From the NCBI RefSeq assembly GCF_010093815.1, contig NW_022985549.1:310001-374000 (forward strand): 64,000 nt of DNA, in the 5' to 3' direction. Numbering within the stretch: the stretch's first letter is position 1; each line of letters begins with the position of its first letter. Both the position numbers and the translations under genes were made by a program. The DNA comes from Pseudovirgaria hyperparasitica (Eukaryota > Ascomycota > Dothideomycetes > Acrospermales > Acrospermaceae). Positions 11,966 to 23,005 of this stretch are shown here, piece by piece. The notes below the pieces were generated by a model. It made no database searches, was not told where the DNA came from, and saw only the letters and a list, made by a program, of their open reading frames with translations.

Positions 11966-13349
11966 CAGTCATCCTCCACGTGGGTTCGGGGGCGATGATG
12001 TCTATGGCAGTCATCGAGGCAATGTGGCAGTTTCCTATCGTGCTGGAGGATGGTTCGTTGAAGAGGTCGAAGTTGTCGGAGCTGGATCTGTTGGCACATG
12101 AAAGTACGTGTAGAAAGGCTTCGTTTTCGACTTTCTAGTCTGGTTATAGTTGGGCTTTTGAAGAACAAAGTGACACGAATTTATGATCCAATGTATACAT
12201 CTTACAGAGCTGCGCCCATGGCATATGAGACGACGACAAAGACTCGGCTGATTAATGATAACAGCCTGACATTGCGCGATGAACGCATTTCTTTGGCATA
12301 ATGGAAGGTCCGCCTGTCCCTCAGAATCAGCTGAACTAACCATAAGAATCACGTTGTCACTGTACAGACTTCAATTAGTCGTGTCATTAATGATCGATCC
12401 GACAATGATTGCGGTCACTGTTGAAGTCGGTAGAGCTTCGAACGCATGTGAAGATTTCCACCCTTGCGAATATAACCCTTACATCGTTGGACGATTCATT
12501 TATTCTGAAGCAGCTGGAATTCTCCCAGCAGAGGCTTCCGTTGTATCCTTGAATCCGATACTGACAACATTGTTCTCTCCTGCTCGTTATGACAGGCCAC
12601 TTCAAGACTCGTATGTAAACGCTACGACCGTCTCCTTTAGCCGATGATAACGAACGTATACATCGGCAAGACACGAGTTGGAGAGCATGGGCCGAAAGGT
12701 CTAGATATGAGACCTAGGCACTGCTAAGGGGATACTCAAACGAGCTGCCCCGGCGATTATAACAAGCTGAATAGTACCTCTTGGCCTCCATCGGCAGAGT
12801 TTGGTGACCAAACCGGCCGAGCTTTAGAGTGAAAGCTCGGCGAGAACGCGCTAATTATTTGGAAGGCAAGTTACCGGGGTGAAACAGTCTGTTTGCGAGA
12901 CAAAACAGTGTCGCTCGTGTAGTTAACCGAGATGACAAAACGCTCGATTGGACCTAAACCAGTGAGCAACGCCGAGCTATGAATATGTATCAAGACCATT
13001 GACTTACGAAACTGTTCTCATGTGGGCTCGTTTGATATCCCCTTGCCTACAGAGAAAATCCTTTCTTTGAAACTTCGATCATCCGTACTTCGTTTCGTTA
13101 CCAAGCTTCGCTCGATCAATTGGCACAGGTTCGTGATCTATAAAGGTCTATCGAGGATGCTAACAGTAATAGATACCAATACAATGCCTGAGTATCGACT
13201 CGCCCTGAACGCAGAGGGAGATCTAGTTGGAAGGTTCGTCGCTAGCTAGCCAGAGCTTTTGTCAGATATTCTTCTGATACGCGAGACTGATACGCCCTAT
13301 CAGACATGTCTCTTTCCAGTCCCAGTCACATTTAGGTCTACGTTCACAG
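11966..13349. other. Intergenic
   Basis: Several frames of 70-120 codons occur on both strands, but none shows convincing signals. The plus frame 13022..13249 lacks a proper ATG. The final 330 bp is the probable promoter of the IFI6-like gene. Confidence 0.45.
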
Positions 13350-14059
13350 ATGGAATCCCGAATCGTTTGCGACACTGAATGCCGCCGCGCGTCACAGGAA
13401 AACCTTGAGGCGCTAATAGCGGACACCGCTGCCATATGGTCCTCGCGTCGTGCGTCTGGCGAGAATGCTGAAGGACACTCCGAGTCAAGGTGGGGGATGA
13501 CTTGAATATCAGGCTAGACATGCTGACCAGCTTGTTTAGCAATTCATATACTCAGCAGGATATGGACTGGTGTTCTGCGGGTATGCTTCCATTTCTGCAG
13601 CAAGTTTTTGATTCGGTCACGGACGACACAGTACGGTATGCCAAAGAGAATCCTATACAGTTCGTAATGCGCATCCTGAGTGCCCTTGTGGTTCTCAATC
13701 CCACTACTGTGTCGATTCCAATCCTCAATCTGCTTGGATGGGGTTCTTTAGGGCCTATCGGTGGTATGTACCAAGCATTGACTGCGAGACCCAAACCACG
13801 AACTGTTGCATCGATTGATTTACTGATTTTTGTAGGCTCATTTGCGGCGTTCGTACAGACACCGCTAACTGCCGCTGGGAGCATCTTCGCAATACTTCAA
13901 AGTGCAGCCATGGGTGGCTACGGAACGACAACTGTAGCTTCTTTTGTGCGAGCCCTTGCACTCTCTCCTCACGCTTATGATTTGTTGATATGTGTGTTGC
14001 GAATGATGAATGTCGACGAACTGGCCCGAGATCTTGAAATCGCTAGAGCAGACTTGTGA
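13350..14059 (+). CDS. IFI6/IFI27 (ISG12)-like small membrane protein
   Basis: Three exons (13350..13489, 13540..13763, 13836..14059), 195 residues. Intron 1 is 50 nt (gtgggg..tttag, branch tgctgac). Intron 2 is 72 nt (gtatgt..tgtag), an exact multiple of three without stops. Removing intron 2 recreates LGPIGGSFAAFVQ followed by LTAAGSIFAILQSAAMGGYG, the Gly/Ala-rich paired helices typical of the interferon-induced 6-16 family. The N-terminal 100 residues are soluble, including FLQQVFDSVTDD and a predicted amphipathic stretch. In animals these proteins sit in mitochondrial or endoplasmic membranes and affect apoptosis; fungal members are poorly studied. If intron 2 is retained, the protein gains 24 residues in the middle of the glycine-rich core. 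The N-terminal exon is less certain than the rest. Confidence 0.72.
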
Positions 14060-14229
14060 AGATTGTTTGCTAGACAATGTTCATTGTAGGCTGTACAGCT
14101 GTAAAGATCATCGGCCAAAGTCTGAGGAATGCTTTAAAAAAGCTGTTGGATCTCACCTTCTTAATTGAACAATGCGGCCTAGACCTTAAGCACGATGTAG
14201 TGGATACCGATAGCTAGAACTGCCATAGA

Positions 14230-15355
14230 CTATATCTTGCTACGCTCAGAGGAGGGATTTGAAACAGGCAGATCTTTCCCGCCATTCATCGCCTTGCAAA
14301 GGAAGTCTACGGCTTTGACAGACATCTCTGTTGTCATTTGGTGCCCAACGCCGTCGTAGATGACGTCCTCGAAGTGTATAGCATCTTGAACTGTGTCATC
14401 CTGGTTATCTAAACTCTCCTTGAGATTCTTCAGGAACTGACGCCCAGCCGAGTAAGGTACGAGCTTGTCAGCGCCGCCAGATAGGTTCAAGATGCGCTTT
14501 CCGGACAGATGCTGTTTTACCTTTTCGCTAAAGCGATGTTTCAGATCTCCAACGACTTCTTCGCTTTTATTACCCTCACTGAGGTAACTAGCTGGATCCC
14601 ATTGCCGGATCGCTTCCATCAGTGCTGGCGGAAAGTCTGGTGATCCCAAGAACTCGGATCCTGGTGGACTAGTCTCCGTCCATGTCCTTAATTTGGACTT
14701 TTCTGCGCGGTGTGTCATAACGCTGGTATAATCGGGACATCCTATCACTATCACTGCCGCAGTTATGCGAGGCTCGAATAGAATGCAATGCCAGGCAGCA
14801 TGTCCACCAAGGGACACACCGAGCACGAAGTTCGACATGATTCTATGACTGTTGGTAGGGAAAGCGTATGCGGGAAGATAGGAGAGAAGTAGAGACGTGT
14901 CTTGGGCTGTGCCATCTGGAATGCAGTACATTAGCTAAAAGTCGCAGTCACAAACAAGCAGGCAACTCACGATAGCAACTAAACATGTCCTGAGCATGGC
15001 GTGGGTTCCCATTACGCCATGCTTCATTGGCGACCTTATCTACCAGACGGCTTCCATGATTTCTTTGGTCGAATGACACTGCAATAAGGCCTTTGAGGTG
15101 GCTGGTCGAGCCCTCGGCCGCTTTCTTCCTGCTATCCCATGTATATAGCAATTGTGATGCAATTGCGTCCATTGTATTTTTGGTTTGTAGTCTTGGATGC
15201 AAGAGCCAGACACATGCGACCTCATAAATGTCTGGAGGCAGCTCATCTAGCCCGTAGACCGTGGTAAGGATGCCAGCGATGGGGAAGGTTTTCTGGGAGA
15301 CCGGGTGTGTATTGTGGTGTGAGTGTGTGTTTTCTAGAGGATTCAAGCCGGCCAT
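14230..15355 (-). CDS. Alpha/beta hydrolase (serine hydrolase / dienelactone-hydrolase-like)
   Basis: Exons 15355..14971 and 14915..14230, with a 55-nt intron (gtgagt..ttccag) spliced within a His codon (MFSCY|HGTAQD); 356 residues. The nucleophile elbow G-V-S-L-G-G is visible in exon 2, with the acid probably at SGGADKLVPY and the catalytic His in DGVGHQM near the C-terminus, so the triad is complete. The N-terminal half carries an oxyanion-type segment, SFDQRNHGSR. No signal peptide, so cytosolic. Fungal proteins of this layout are annotated only as alpha/beta hydrolases and the substrate cannot be read from sequence. It is divergent from phospholipase D1, sharing the 0.7-kb spacer. Confidence 0.85.
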
Positions 15356-16066
15356 GTTGGAGGAAGTCTGAGCCAGTCAGTCGATTGTATGATCAGAAAA
15401 GGGTATATACGCTTGATGGTTGACGATGTTGAACGTTATGGACAGTAAATTGTAAGCAGTGACATGACCAAACCCAAAGGCCCGAGGTCCAAAGTCGAAT
15501 GGCCGTTATTCACGGATCCATGATGGTCCAGGGCCCCTCTAGTCCTGGCATAGGCTACTATTATTACCCATACCTAGGTAGATGCCCACGTTGCGCTACC
15601 TTGATGCAGCCTAGCTGGCCGTAGCTCGGTGGCATTATCCCTGCCCAGGTAATAGCTGGTGATCAACGCCAACGCCAACTTTAATCTCCCTGACACGAAC
15701 GACGCAGAATCGTGAGCACCACCACGTTTTCACTCTTTCACATTTCTGTCTCATTACATTCTATATATTGATCTGCTCATGCTTCAGCTTTCATCAGGTC
15801 TGCAGACGTGTTTGGCAAGCCCCCCATAAGCTTCGCTGAGCTCCTAAAGACTACTCATCAACGACACAACCTTCCCAGTGGAATGCACTCTCTGTCATCC
15901 CATGATACAACAGAACAACTTTGTGGCCTGATCATTCTCAAGAGACGGGACACAGGATCATATCTGGAACCATCTGTGGCTGAACAAGGCAAGCAGGTCG
16001 TTCATCGCAAATCTTTGCAATAGGCACACCCGGTATAAGTCGACTGCGGCGAACCTTCAACCACAG
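15356..16066. promoter_or_regulatory. Divergent promoter region and PLD1 leader with a uORF
   Basis: A 711-bp spacer between two divergent genes. A TATA-like ctatatattg lies at about 15761-15770. An upstream ORF, 15779..15829 (16 codons, ATG..TAA), precedes the PLD1 start by about 240 nt and could reduce PLD1 translation if it is in the transcript. The long frame 15808..16023 lacks an ATG and is not taken as a gene. Confidence 0.35.
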
Positions 16067-19000
16067 ATGGCGACCTCCCCCGACGCGGTATCTCCGTTGA
16101 CTTCGCCAAACGCCCAAAGAGACAATTCTGCACGCCAGACCGCTCCCTCCCAACGTACTTTGCAGCCAAGCATCGTGAGGGAGAACAAGGGTACAAAGAA
16201 TGAGGATCTTCCACTTCCAGAAACACCAGGTTCTGTAAAATTTGTCTCCCAGCTCACTGAGCCCCAAGAGTTTCCTTTCCCACATGGTCGGGCTAGCAAT
16301 TCTGCTCCGGACGTTGTGGAAGGCCGATATGATGGCGGGATCGATTCGAGACCAGCATCAAAGCCACCATCCCTCGCTCCTCCGTCCCGCAAAGCAACGA
16401 ACCAAAGCGAAATAGAGTCTGTTGATCGCAGGAGTGTACAATTTGCATCGTCACGGTCTGAAACATTCGAGCAGGGCCATTCACGGAATCAATCGAGAGA
16501 AGTAGGGGATGCAGATGCGGGCTCAAAACAAGGGCAATCACTACTCTCAAAGCTCAAAGCTCTGGCGACGCCAACTGCCATGCAGACTCATGGGAGAACT
16601 TTTAGCAGTTTCACGATCGCTGGCCCCACTATCGAGGAAAAGCCACCTGGGCTGGGCACTCCCCTGTATGAAAGAGATCAACCATACTTTCCCACCGGTG
16701 ATGGAAATGAGGCAGACGCAGAAGAAAGCGGTGGTGAGGGACCATCAGACCTTAGAACGAGAAGGAGATCTCGTCGGCCATGGAATCCGGAAGGAGGCAC
16801 TCATACTGCACCGACTACGCCAAAAGCGGCTTCAAAGATGTCTTCTTTCCTCCGCGACTCACCGACGATTACCCCTACATCGCCTCGTCCGATGTTTGGA
16901 CGTCGTGCTACCATGACAGATATACCTGAAAATCAAAGAGTGGGCGTCTCTGAGGACGAGGGCCGTGATAGAATAGCAAAGAAGAGCGCTTGGGCGCGTG
17001 GTATGAACAGTGCGGCTCGGGGACTGACATACACACGTCGGAACGAAAATCTAGAGACCCCGGAAGGCAGGAGACCCATGAACCTTCGAAGATTCACAGG
17101 AATGGGTAGTAATCCGCAGGGCACAGAAGCTTCGCCATCAGCTTGGCGATTACGAGGAGAGCGTACCTCTAGTATCAGTGCCCAGAAGTGGCGGCAACTG
17201 AAAGCCGGGTTGAAAATGTTAGGCCAGAAGCGTAAAGAGGAAAACAAAGTCGACCACGCTAAGTCTGCTGAGCTCATGGCTGAGCTGTTAGCAGGCGCTC
17301 CAGCTGCGCTCTTATTGGCAAGCATGTTCCAACGTGATGAGCATGGTCATAAGAGGATACCAATTCTCTTGGAACAGCTCAAGATTCGAATTGCTGATAG
17401 TGAAAGAATTGAAAACAAAGGTGGCGATCGACATGTGCTCTTTCGTATCGAGCTGGAATATGGGAGTGGTCTGACACGGATGAAATGGGTGATTCACAGA
17501 ACATTGCGAGACTTTGCCAACCTGCACATCAAGTACAAGCTACAAGCCCAATCGGACAAGTATCTCAGCCTTGGTCTGAAAGACTCTAGCAAAAATGAGC
17601 TCCCCAGGTTTCCGAGGAGTGCTCTCCCATATCTTCGTGGAATGCGAGGCCTGGTCGATGACGGCGAGGAAGAGGAAGAGGAGGAAGAGTTCGGTGTTAC
17701 CAGTGCCCCCGAAGGAGAGGCAAGCGGCCCGGAAGGCCCTCAACGCCCACACCGACGCCGGCAAAGGTCTTCTTTTGCTTTTGCGCGGCGGAAGTCCAGT
17801 ATATCTGGCCCGCAGACTCCAGGTCTAGGCGCCGAAACAGCCAGAAATGGTAGTGTTGCGGGTGTGCTAACGTCAGCATCAGCTACCGCCGGTGGCCGCA
17901 AAGAGACGTACGCCGAACGGCAAAGGAAGAAACTCCAGATCTACTTGCAACAGCTCATAGCATACTTCATCTTCCGTGCGGACAGCAATAGACTGTGCAA
18001 ATTTCTCGAACTCTCTGCTCTTGGGGTTCGTCTAGCCACGGAAGGCGGTTACCATGGCAAGGAGGGCTTGATGGTAATCCAGTCCGGAAAAGGAATCGAT
18101 TTTCGAAGAGCCTGGAATCCTGCGCTGGTAGCGGCGAGGCACTCACCGAAATGGTTCCTGGTTCGGCACAGCTATATCGTGTGTGTTGACTCTCCGGAAG
18201 AGATGAATGTGTACGATGTCTTCTTGGTAGACTCAGACTTCAAGCTAGACACGATCAAGAAGCGTCTCCGCGACTCAAAACCACAAGAGATAGCAAGCAA
18301 GGCAAAGGCTTCAGCGACTCACCCCAAACACCACCAGCTGAAAGTGTCCAACTCGGAGAGGAAGATCAAGCTGCTTGCCAGGAATGAACGTCAGCTGCAA
18401 CAGTTTGAAGATTCCATCAAATTTATGGTCTCATTAACAGATTGGGCGAAAGAGCACCGATTCGGCAGTTTTGCACCAGTGCGGCACAACGTCTTTGCTC
18501 AATGGCTTGTGGACGGAAGAGATTACATGTGGAACGTTTCCAGGGCCATAAGTATGGCCCGTGACGTGATATACATTCACGACTGGTGGCTCAGCCCAGA
18601 GCTGTACATGCGACGACCCGCAGCCATCAGCCAGAAATGGAGACTTGACAGATTACTGCAACGCAAGGCCCAAGAAGGAGTCAAAGTCTTCGTGATCATG
18701 TACCGGAATATCAATACAGCGATACCGATCGACTCCGAATACTCTAAATTCTCACTACTGGATCTTCACCCGAACGTCTTTGTCCAACGCTCGCCGAACC
18801 ATTTAAGGCAAAACACGTTCTTCTGGGCTCACCACGAGAAGATTTGCATTATCGATCACACCGTGGCCTTCTGTGGTGGTATAGATCTCTGCTTTGGGAG
18901 ATGGGACACCCCTCAGCATTCAGTTATCGACGACAAACTCACAGGTTTTGAGCTTAGTGATGCACCAAAGGATGCTGACCACTGTCAGCTTTGGCCTGGA

Positions 19001-21523
19001 AAAGATTACTCGAACCCGCGTGTTCAGGACTTCTATAACCTGGACAAGCCGTACGAGGAAATGTATGACCGTGCCAAAGTTCCACGTATGCCGTGGCATG
19101 ACATTGGAATGCAGATTGTGGGCCAACCTGCTCGCGATCTGACTCGCCATTTTGTGCAAAGATGGAACTATATCCTCCGCCAAAGGAAACCCTCGCGTCC
19201 AACACCCTTTCTATTACCCCCACCTGACTTCAATCCTGCTGATCTAGAAGCACTCGGCCTCGATGGCACTTGTGAGGTCCAAATGCTGCGCTCTGCTTGC
19301 AGCTGGTCAATGGGTACACCTAATAGGGTCGAGGACAGCATTATGCAAGCCTACATGAAGATGATTCAAACCTCTGATCATTTTGTCTACATCGAAAATC
19401 AGTTCTTCATCAGCAGCTGTACTATCGAGGGAACGAAGATGCAGAACCACATCGGCGACGCGCTTGTCGAACGTATCAAGCGTGCGGAGCGCAACGATGA
19501 GGACTGGAGAGCAGTCATTGTGATCCCGCTTATGCCTGGGTTCCAGAGTACAGTCGACAGCCAAGACGGCAGCAGTGTCCGACTCATTATGACTTGCCAG
19601 TACCGCAGCATTTGTCGAGGTCCGACTTCAATCTTCGGCCGATTGAGGGCTGCCGGCATCGAGCCGGAGGATTACATCCAATTCTACGCTCTCCGGTCTT
19701 GGGGTAAGATTGGACCAAACAAGACGCTTGTAACAGAACAACTCTACATCCATGCCAAATGCATGGTCGTGGATGATCGTGTTGCCATCATTGGATCGGC
19801 CAACATCAACGAACGCTCCATGCTTGGATCAAGGGACTCCGAGGTCGCTGCTATCGTTCGAGATACGGAATTGATAGATTCATATATGGCTGGTCAGCCG
19901 TACAAGGTCGGGAAATTCGCACACACTCTTCGGATGCGTCTGATGCGCGAGCATCTTGGCATAGACGTTGATGAGCTGATGGAGGAAGAATGCCAGAGTG
20001 AGCAGTGGGAGCGTGAGCAGGCAGAGTTCAACTCCGAGGCCTCGATACCGTCTTCTCCAGCTTCAGACAAATTGACGGAGCAGAAATTGATAGAGTCGCA
20101 ACACAGGGTTCAGGACGAACTCATAGCCAAGGCCGACCGACTACACAGCTTCAATCACGATGTGGACTGGGAACAAGAAAACAATCCTCATCTGATTGCG
20201 AATAAGAAGGTCACTGCGGACTCACGTGTGACTAGAAACGAAGAGCACGAACGAGATGTCCGTGGCGAGGGCGCAGACAACATGCTCAAGGTCATGCAAC
20301 GGCCTGAGTTCCTTGGCCGTGACTCGCAGATCACAGACAACGGTAGAGAGGTCCTCGTTAGCAACATTGCTGCAGAAGGCAGGCCTGTTGGCTCAGTCCC
20401 GAGTCCTAAGAGACATCGCAAGACAAGGGATCGGAGCAACACGGTGAAGACTGCCACGAGCGGTTCGAGCGCAAAGACCGTTCCAAATGGAAATGCAACA
20501 CTACCGCCACCCCAAGTACAGCGCATGCTGACAGAGGCGTTGGGCCTACCGCATCTCAGCACCCTACCAGCTTTGCCGCCTATGGACGACTCCGATATTG
20601 GTGGTCCGCCTCTCCAGCGATCGTTTAGTGGTGCCACTGCCAGACTCGTCAACCCTCTAATCTCAGAGATGCGTCGCCCTATCGTCACTCCAGACTGCAT
20701 GCGTGATCCAGTTGCCGACAATTTCTTTCTCGACACCTGGCATCAGATTGCGGAGAACAACACAAAGTTGTTCCGGCTTGTGTTCCGATGCCAACCAGAC
20801 AATGAGGTGCGAACATGGGATGAATACAAAGCATACAATGCTTTCAGTGAACGCTTCAGTCAGTCTCAGGGTGCTGGTAAGAGTACAGCTCGTAGACAAC
20901 ACGAAAACTCGACTCGTGCTACTGGTCCCCCGGGCGGAGACAAGACGCACATTGCGCAGGTACCTGGCAACTTAGAGAAGAAAGCAGAGGCATTGAACGA
21001 GCATATCCACGACAAAATCGAGCACCGCAACCCACATCATCCCATGGGCAAGGTTGAGACTTGGGCTGCAGAGCAACAAGACGAGGCCTTGCGCGGATCC
21101 ACTCCCACCACTGGAGGCAAAGACGAACACTTGGATGAGAAGGCAGCGCTCAGGCAGAGTAACAGCAATTCTACGCATGATACACAGGCGACAACCGACA
21201 CGACGACATTTCCACCCCCACCTCCTATCCCCGAGGATGATGCCTTCGCCCTGCGGAATAGAGCGGTCACGTACTCGGAAGACGCAAAGCCGATTGGTAC
21301 GAGCGGCAGCCAGAAGCGACGCCGACGCGCAACCACGAAGAGCTCAGCCAAAGCATTCAGCGCGACTGACAACGACCTCATGCTTGACAAGGAGGACGCG
21401 GAGGTCCTCTTGAACATGGTGCAGGGACACCTCATCAGCTGGCCATACGACTGGCTCGAGAAGGAAGAGAGGGGTAGCGGGTGGCTGTACACGGTCGACC
21501 AGATTGCACCCCTGGAGATTTAG
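16067..21523 (+). CDS. pld1: Phospholipase D1 (PX-PH-HKD type)
   Basis: A single uninterrupted frame of 1818 residues. It hydrolyses phosphatidylcholine to phosphatidic acid and choline at membranes, in vesicle traffic, sporulation and hyphal growth. Order seen: a long Ser/Pro-rich N-terminus, PX domain about 430-570 interrupted by an acidic run (EEEEEEEF) and a basic insert, PH domain about 660-780 (KWFLVRHSYIVC), then two HKD catalytic motifs, His923-x-Lys..Asp930 in HHEKICIID and His1229-x-Lys..Asp1236 in IHAKCMVVD, each followed by the usual G-G/S..N or S motif. A C-terminal extension of about 500 residues carries low-complexity segments and then conserved VADNFFLDTWHQIAENNT. All catalytic residues are present and the length is typical of fungal PLD1. 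Confidence 0.95.
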   Translation: MATSPDAVSPLTSPNAQRDNSARQTAPSQRTLQPSIVRENKGTKNEDLPLPETPGSVKFVSQLTEPQEFPFPHGRASNSAPDVVEGRYDGGIDSRPASKPPSLAPPSRKATNQSEIESVDRRSVQFASSRSETFEQGHSRNQSREVGDADAGSKQGQSLLSKLKALATPTAMQTHGRTFSSFTIAGPTIEEKPPGLGTPLYERDQPYFPTGDGNEADAEESGGEGPSDLRTRRRSRRPWNPEGGTHTAPTTPKAASKMSSFLRDSPTITPTSPRPMFGRRATMTDIPENQRVGVSEDEGRDRIAKKSAWARGMNSAARGLTYTRRNENLETPEGRRPMNLRRFTGMGSNPQGTEASPSAWRLRGERTSSISAQKWRQLKAGLKMLGQKRKEENKVDHAKSAELMAELLAGAPAALLLASMFQRDEHGHKRIPILLEQLKIRIADSERIENKGGDRHVLFRIELEYGSGLTRMKWVIHRTLRDFANLHIKYKLQAQSDKYLSLGLKDSSKNELPRFPRSALPYLRGMRGLVDDGEEEEEEEEFGVTSAPEGEASGPEGPQRPHRRRQRSSFAFARRKSSISGPQTPGLGAETARNGSVAGVLTSASATAGGRKETYAERQRKKLQIYLQQLIAYFIFRADSNRLCKFLELSALGVRLATEGGYHGKEGLMVIQSGKGIDFRRAWNPALVAARHSPKWFLVRHSYIVCVDSPEEMNVYDVFLVDSDFKLDTIKKRLRDSKPQEIASKAKASATHPKHHQLKVSNSERKIKLLARNERQLQQFEDSIKFMVSLTDWAKEHRFGSFAPVRHNVFAQWLVDGRDYMWNVSRAISMARDVIYIHDWWLSPELYMRRPAAISQKWRLDRLLQRKAQEGVKVFVIMYRNINTAIPIDSEYSKFSLLDLHPNVFVQRSPNHLRQNTFFWAHHEKICIIDHTVAFCGGIDLCFGRWDTPQHSVIDDKLTGFELSDAPKDADHCQLWPGKDYSNPRVQDFYNLDKPYEEMYDRAKVPRMPWHDIGMQIVGQPARDLTRHFVQRWNYILRQRKPSRPTPFLLPPPDFNPADLEALGLDGTCEVQMLRSACSWSMGTPNRVEDSIMQAYMKMIQTSDHFVYIENQFFISSCTIEGTKMQNHIGDALVERIKRAERNDEDWRAVIVIPLMPGFQSTVDSQDGSSVRLIMTCQYRSICRGPTSIFGRLRAAGIEPEDYIQFYALRSWGKIGPNKTLVTEQLYIHAKCMVVDDRVAIIGSANINERSMLGSRDSEVAAIVRDTELIDSYMAGQPYKVGKFAHTLRMRLMREHLGIDVDELMEEECQSEQWEREQAEFNSEASIPSSPASDKLTEQKLIESQHRVQDELIAKADRLHSFNHDVDWEQENNPHLIANKKVTADSRVTRNEEHERDVRGEGADNMLKVMQRPEFLGRDSQITDNGREVLVSNIAAEGRPVGSVPSPKRHRKTRDRSNTVKTATSGSSAKTVPNGNATLPPPQVQRMLTEALGLPHLSTLPALPPMDDSDIGGPPLQRSFSGATARLVNPLISEMRRPIVTPDCMRDPVADNFFLDTWHQIAENNTKLFRLVFRCQPDNEVRTWDEYKAYNAFSERFSQSQGAGKSTARRQHENSTRATGPPGGDKTHIAQVPGNLEKKAEALNEHIHDKIEHRNPHHPMGKVETWAAEQQDEALRGSTPTTGGKDEHLDEKAALRQSNSNSTHDTQATTDTTTFPPPPPIPEDDAFALRNRAVTYSEDAKPIGTSGSQKRRRRATTKSSAKAFSATDNDLMLDKEDAEVLLNMVQGHLISWPYDWLEKEERGSGWLYTVDQIAPLEI

Positions 21524-22858
21524 TAAGTGCCTGCGAGATGCGGTGTCTGTTGTTTATGTGCATTATACTTACTGGTTGGTCCAGTTCTTGATGCGTGTTA
21601 TGCATTCTTTTGCAATGTTTAGCCTTGCGACGCGACTTACGGCAGTGATGGCGGCTTGCGACGCCATTTTCAGCGCATAATTGTTACTTGCGACACAGAC
21701 TTGAGCATGTGACTACGGTTGCAACTTGTCACTTCATCAGCCTTCGGATAAGACTATCCGTCAAGTGTAGAATCACTTCTCAGCGACCCTGCGAAAAGAA
21801 ACATGACTGCCGTTTCACCTTTGGCAACAACAAGAATCACTATTGATCTCATCACAAGTTCTTTGGGTTATCATTACGCTTTGGATCGCATCACTCCAGT
21901 AAAAGATCATACAGCAGTATGACCACTGATCTTGGTCATCGGATAGTTTGGAGAAGACGCCAGGGCTTTCTCGCTTGAACCTGCCGTCAAGAGCCTATCC
22001 GTGGCTCTCCTACCTCGCCCATTTTTTCATAATTTTGAATCATCGAATGCATCAGCGCCGGCGTTTCATTTCTTGTTAGAAAAGGAAGGAGAATAAATCT
22101 TCAGCATCACCGCCCTCGAACGCCGAGATCTGGATGGGTGGAGAGATGCACATGTTGTCTCGAGTGTGAAGCTAGACGTCATATTGGTCTTTGGTCGTTG
22201 TGTGTGGGTGTGTGTGTATGGTGTATTTCTAGATCTACTATTAGCATTGCGTTGTGTAGTGTAGTTAGCGTAGCTAGGCTAGACTGGGATGGAATTGCAT
22301 CAATGGAATGTGTGTGCATGTGTGCTGCCTGCATACCCAGACCTTTTTCGAGTCTCACGTCTTTTCTGTGCAGTGATGTGCTACGGTGGTAGTAAAGTCT
22401 TAGTCGCCTGACCAATACAACCTTATATCAACATCGAAGTCAGCACTAATACCGTGCCACGGAGATAGATGTAGATGGAGATTTGAAAGTGGACGTTGCC
22501 ACATCTCAATGTCGCGATATGGTATGTTACCCCTTTCGCGTCTGACAGGCCTGTATATACCTACCTACCTCGCTCTAGATATACGTACGTGAATGCTTGG
22601 CTGATGTAAGAGTTTAGGAATATATTCATAGGTTTTGGAAGAATATATACTAGGCAGTATAATAATAGTTTAGAATAGTATCATAGTCTTGACGTGTCGG
22701 TGGATGGTAGGTACACTTTGACATAGGATCTATTCTACATAGACGTCTCTACTAGCATAGATTTTTTATCAATGTCAGCTCGCACGACAGATGTGATGGT
22801 AAGTGATTATATGTATATGCTTAAATATTGGCGCGCATGACAGAGATGAAATGATAGG

Positions 22859-22862
<4 letters not shown>
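21524..22862. other. Intergenic between convergent PLD1 and HMG-box genes
   Basis: 3' flanks of two convergent genes. No gene supported. Short TG-rich and TA-rich runs occur near 22200 and 22600. Confidence 0.55.

Positions 22863-22889
<27 letters not shown>
22863..22889. repeat. (TA)n dinucleotide run
   Basis: About 13 uninterrupted TA units, close to the 3' end of the SAM/HMG-box gene. Confidence 0.9.
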
Positions 22890-23005
22890 CTTAACATATT
22901 CTTTTAAACACAGCTCAATATCGGGTATCTATAACTCCTTACTCCCCTCCTCTCCCAACCAATATTCTCTCACCCTCTCCCTCTCCCTCTCTCCACCCTA
23001 CCTAC

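Noticed and set aside
15808-16023. 71-codon frame upstream of PLD1
   Set aside because: No ATG start; more likely leader sequence. A shorter ATG uORF at 15779-15829 is noted instead.
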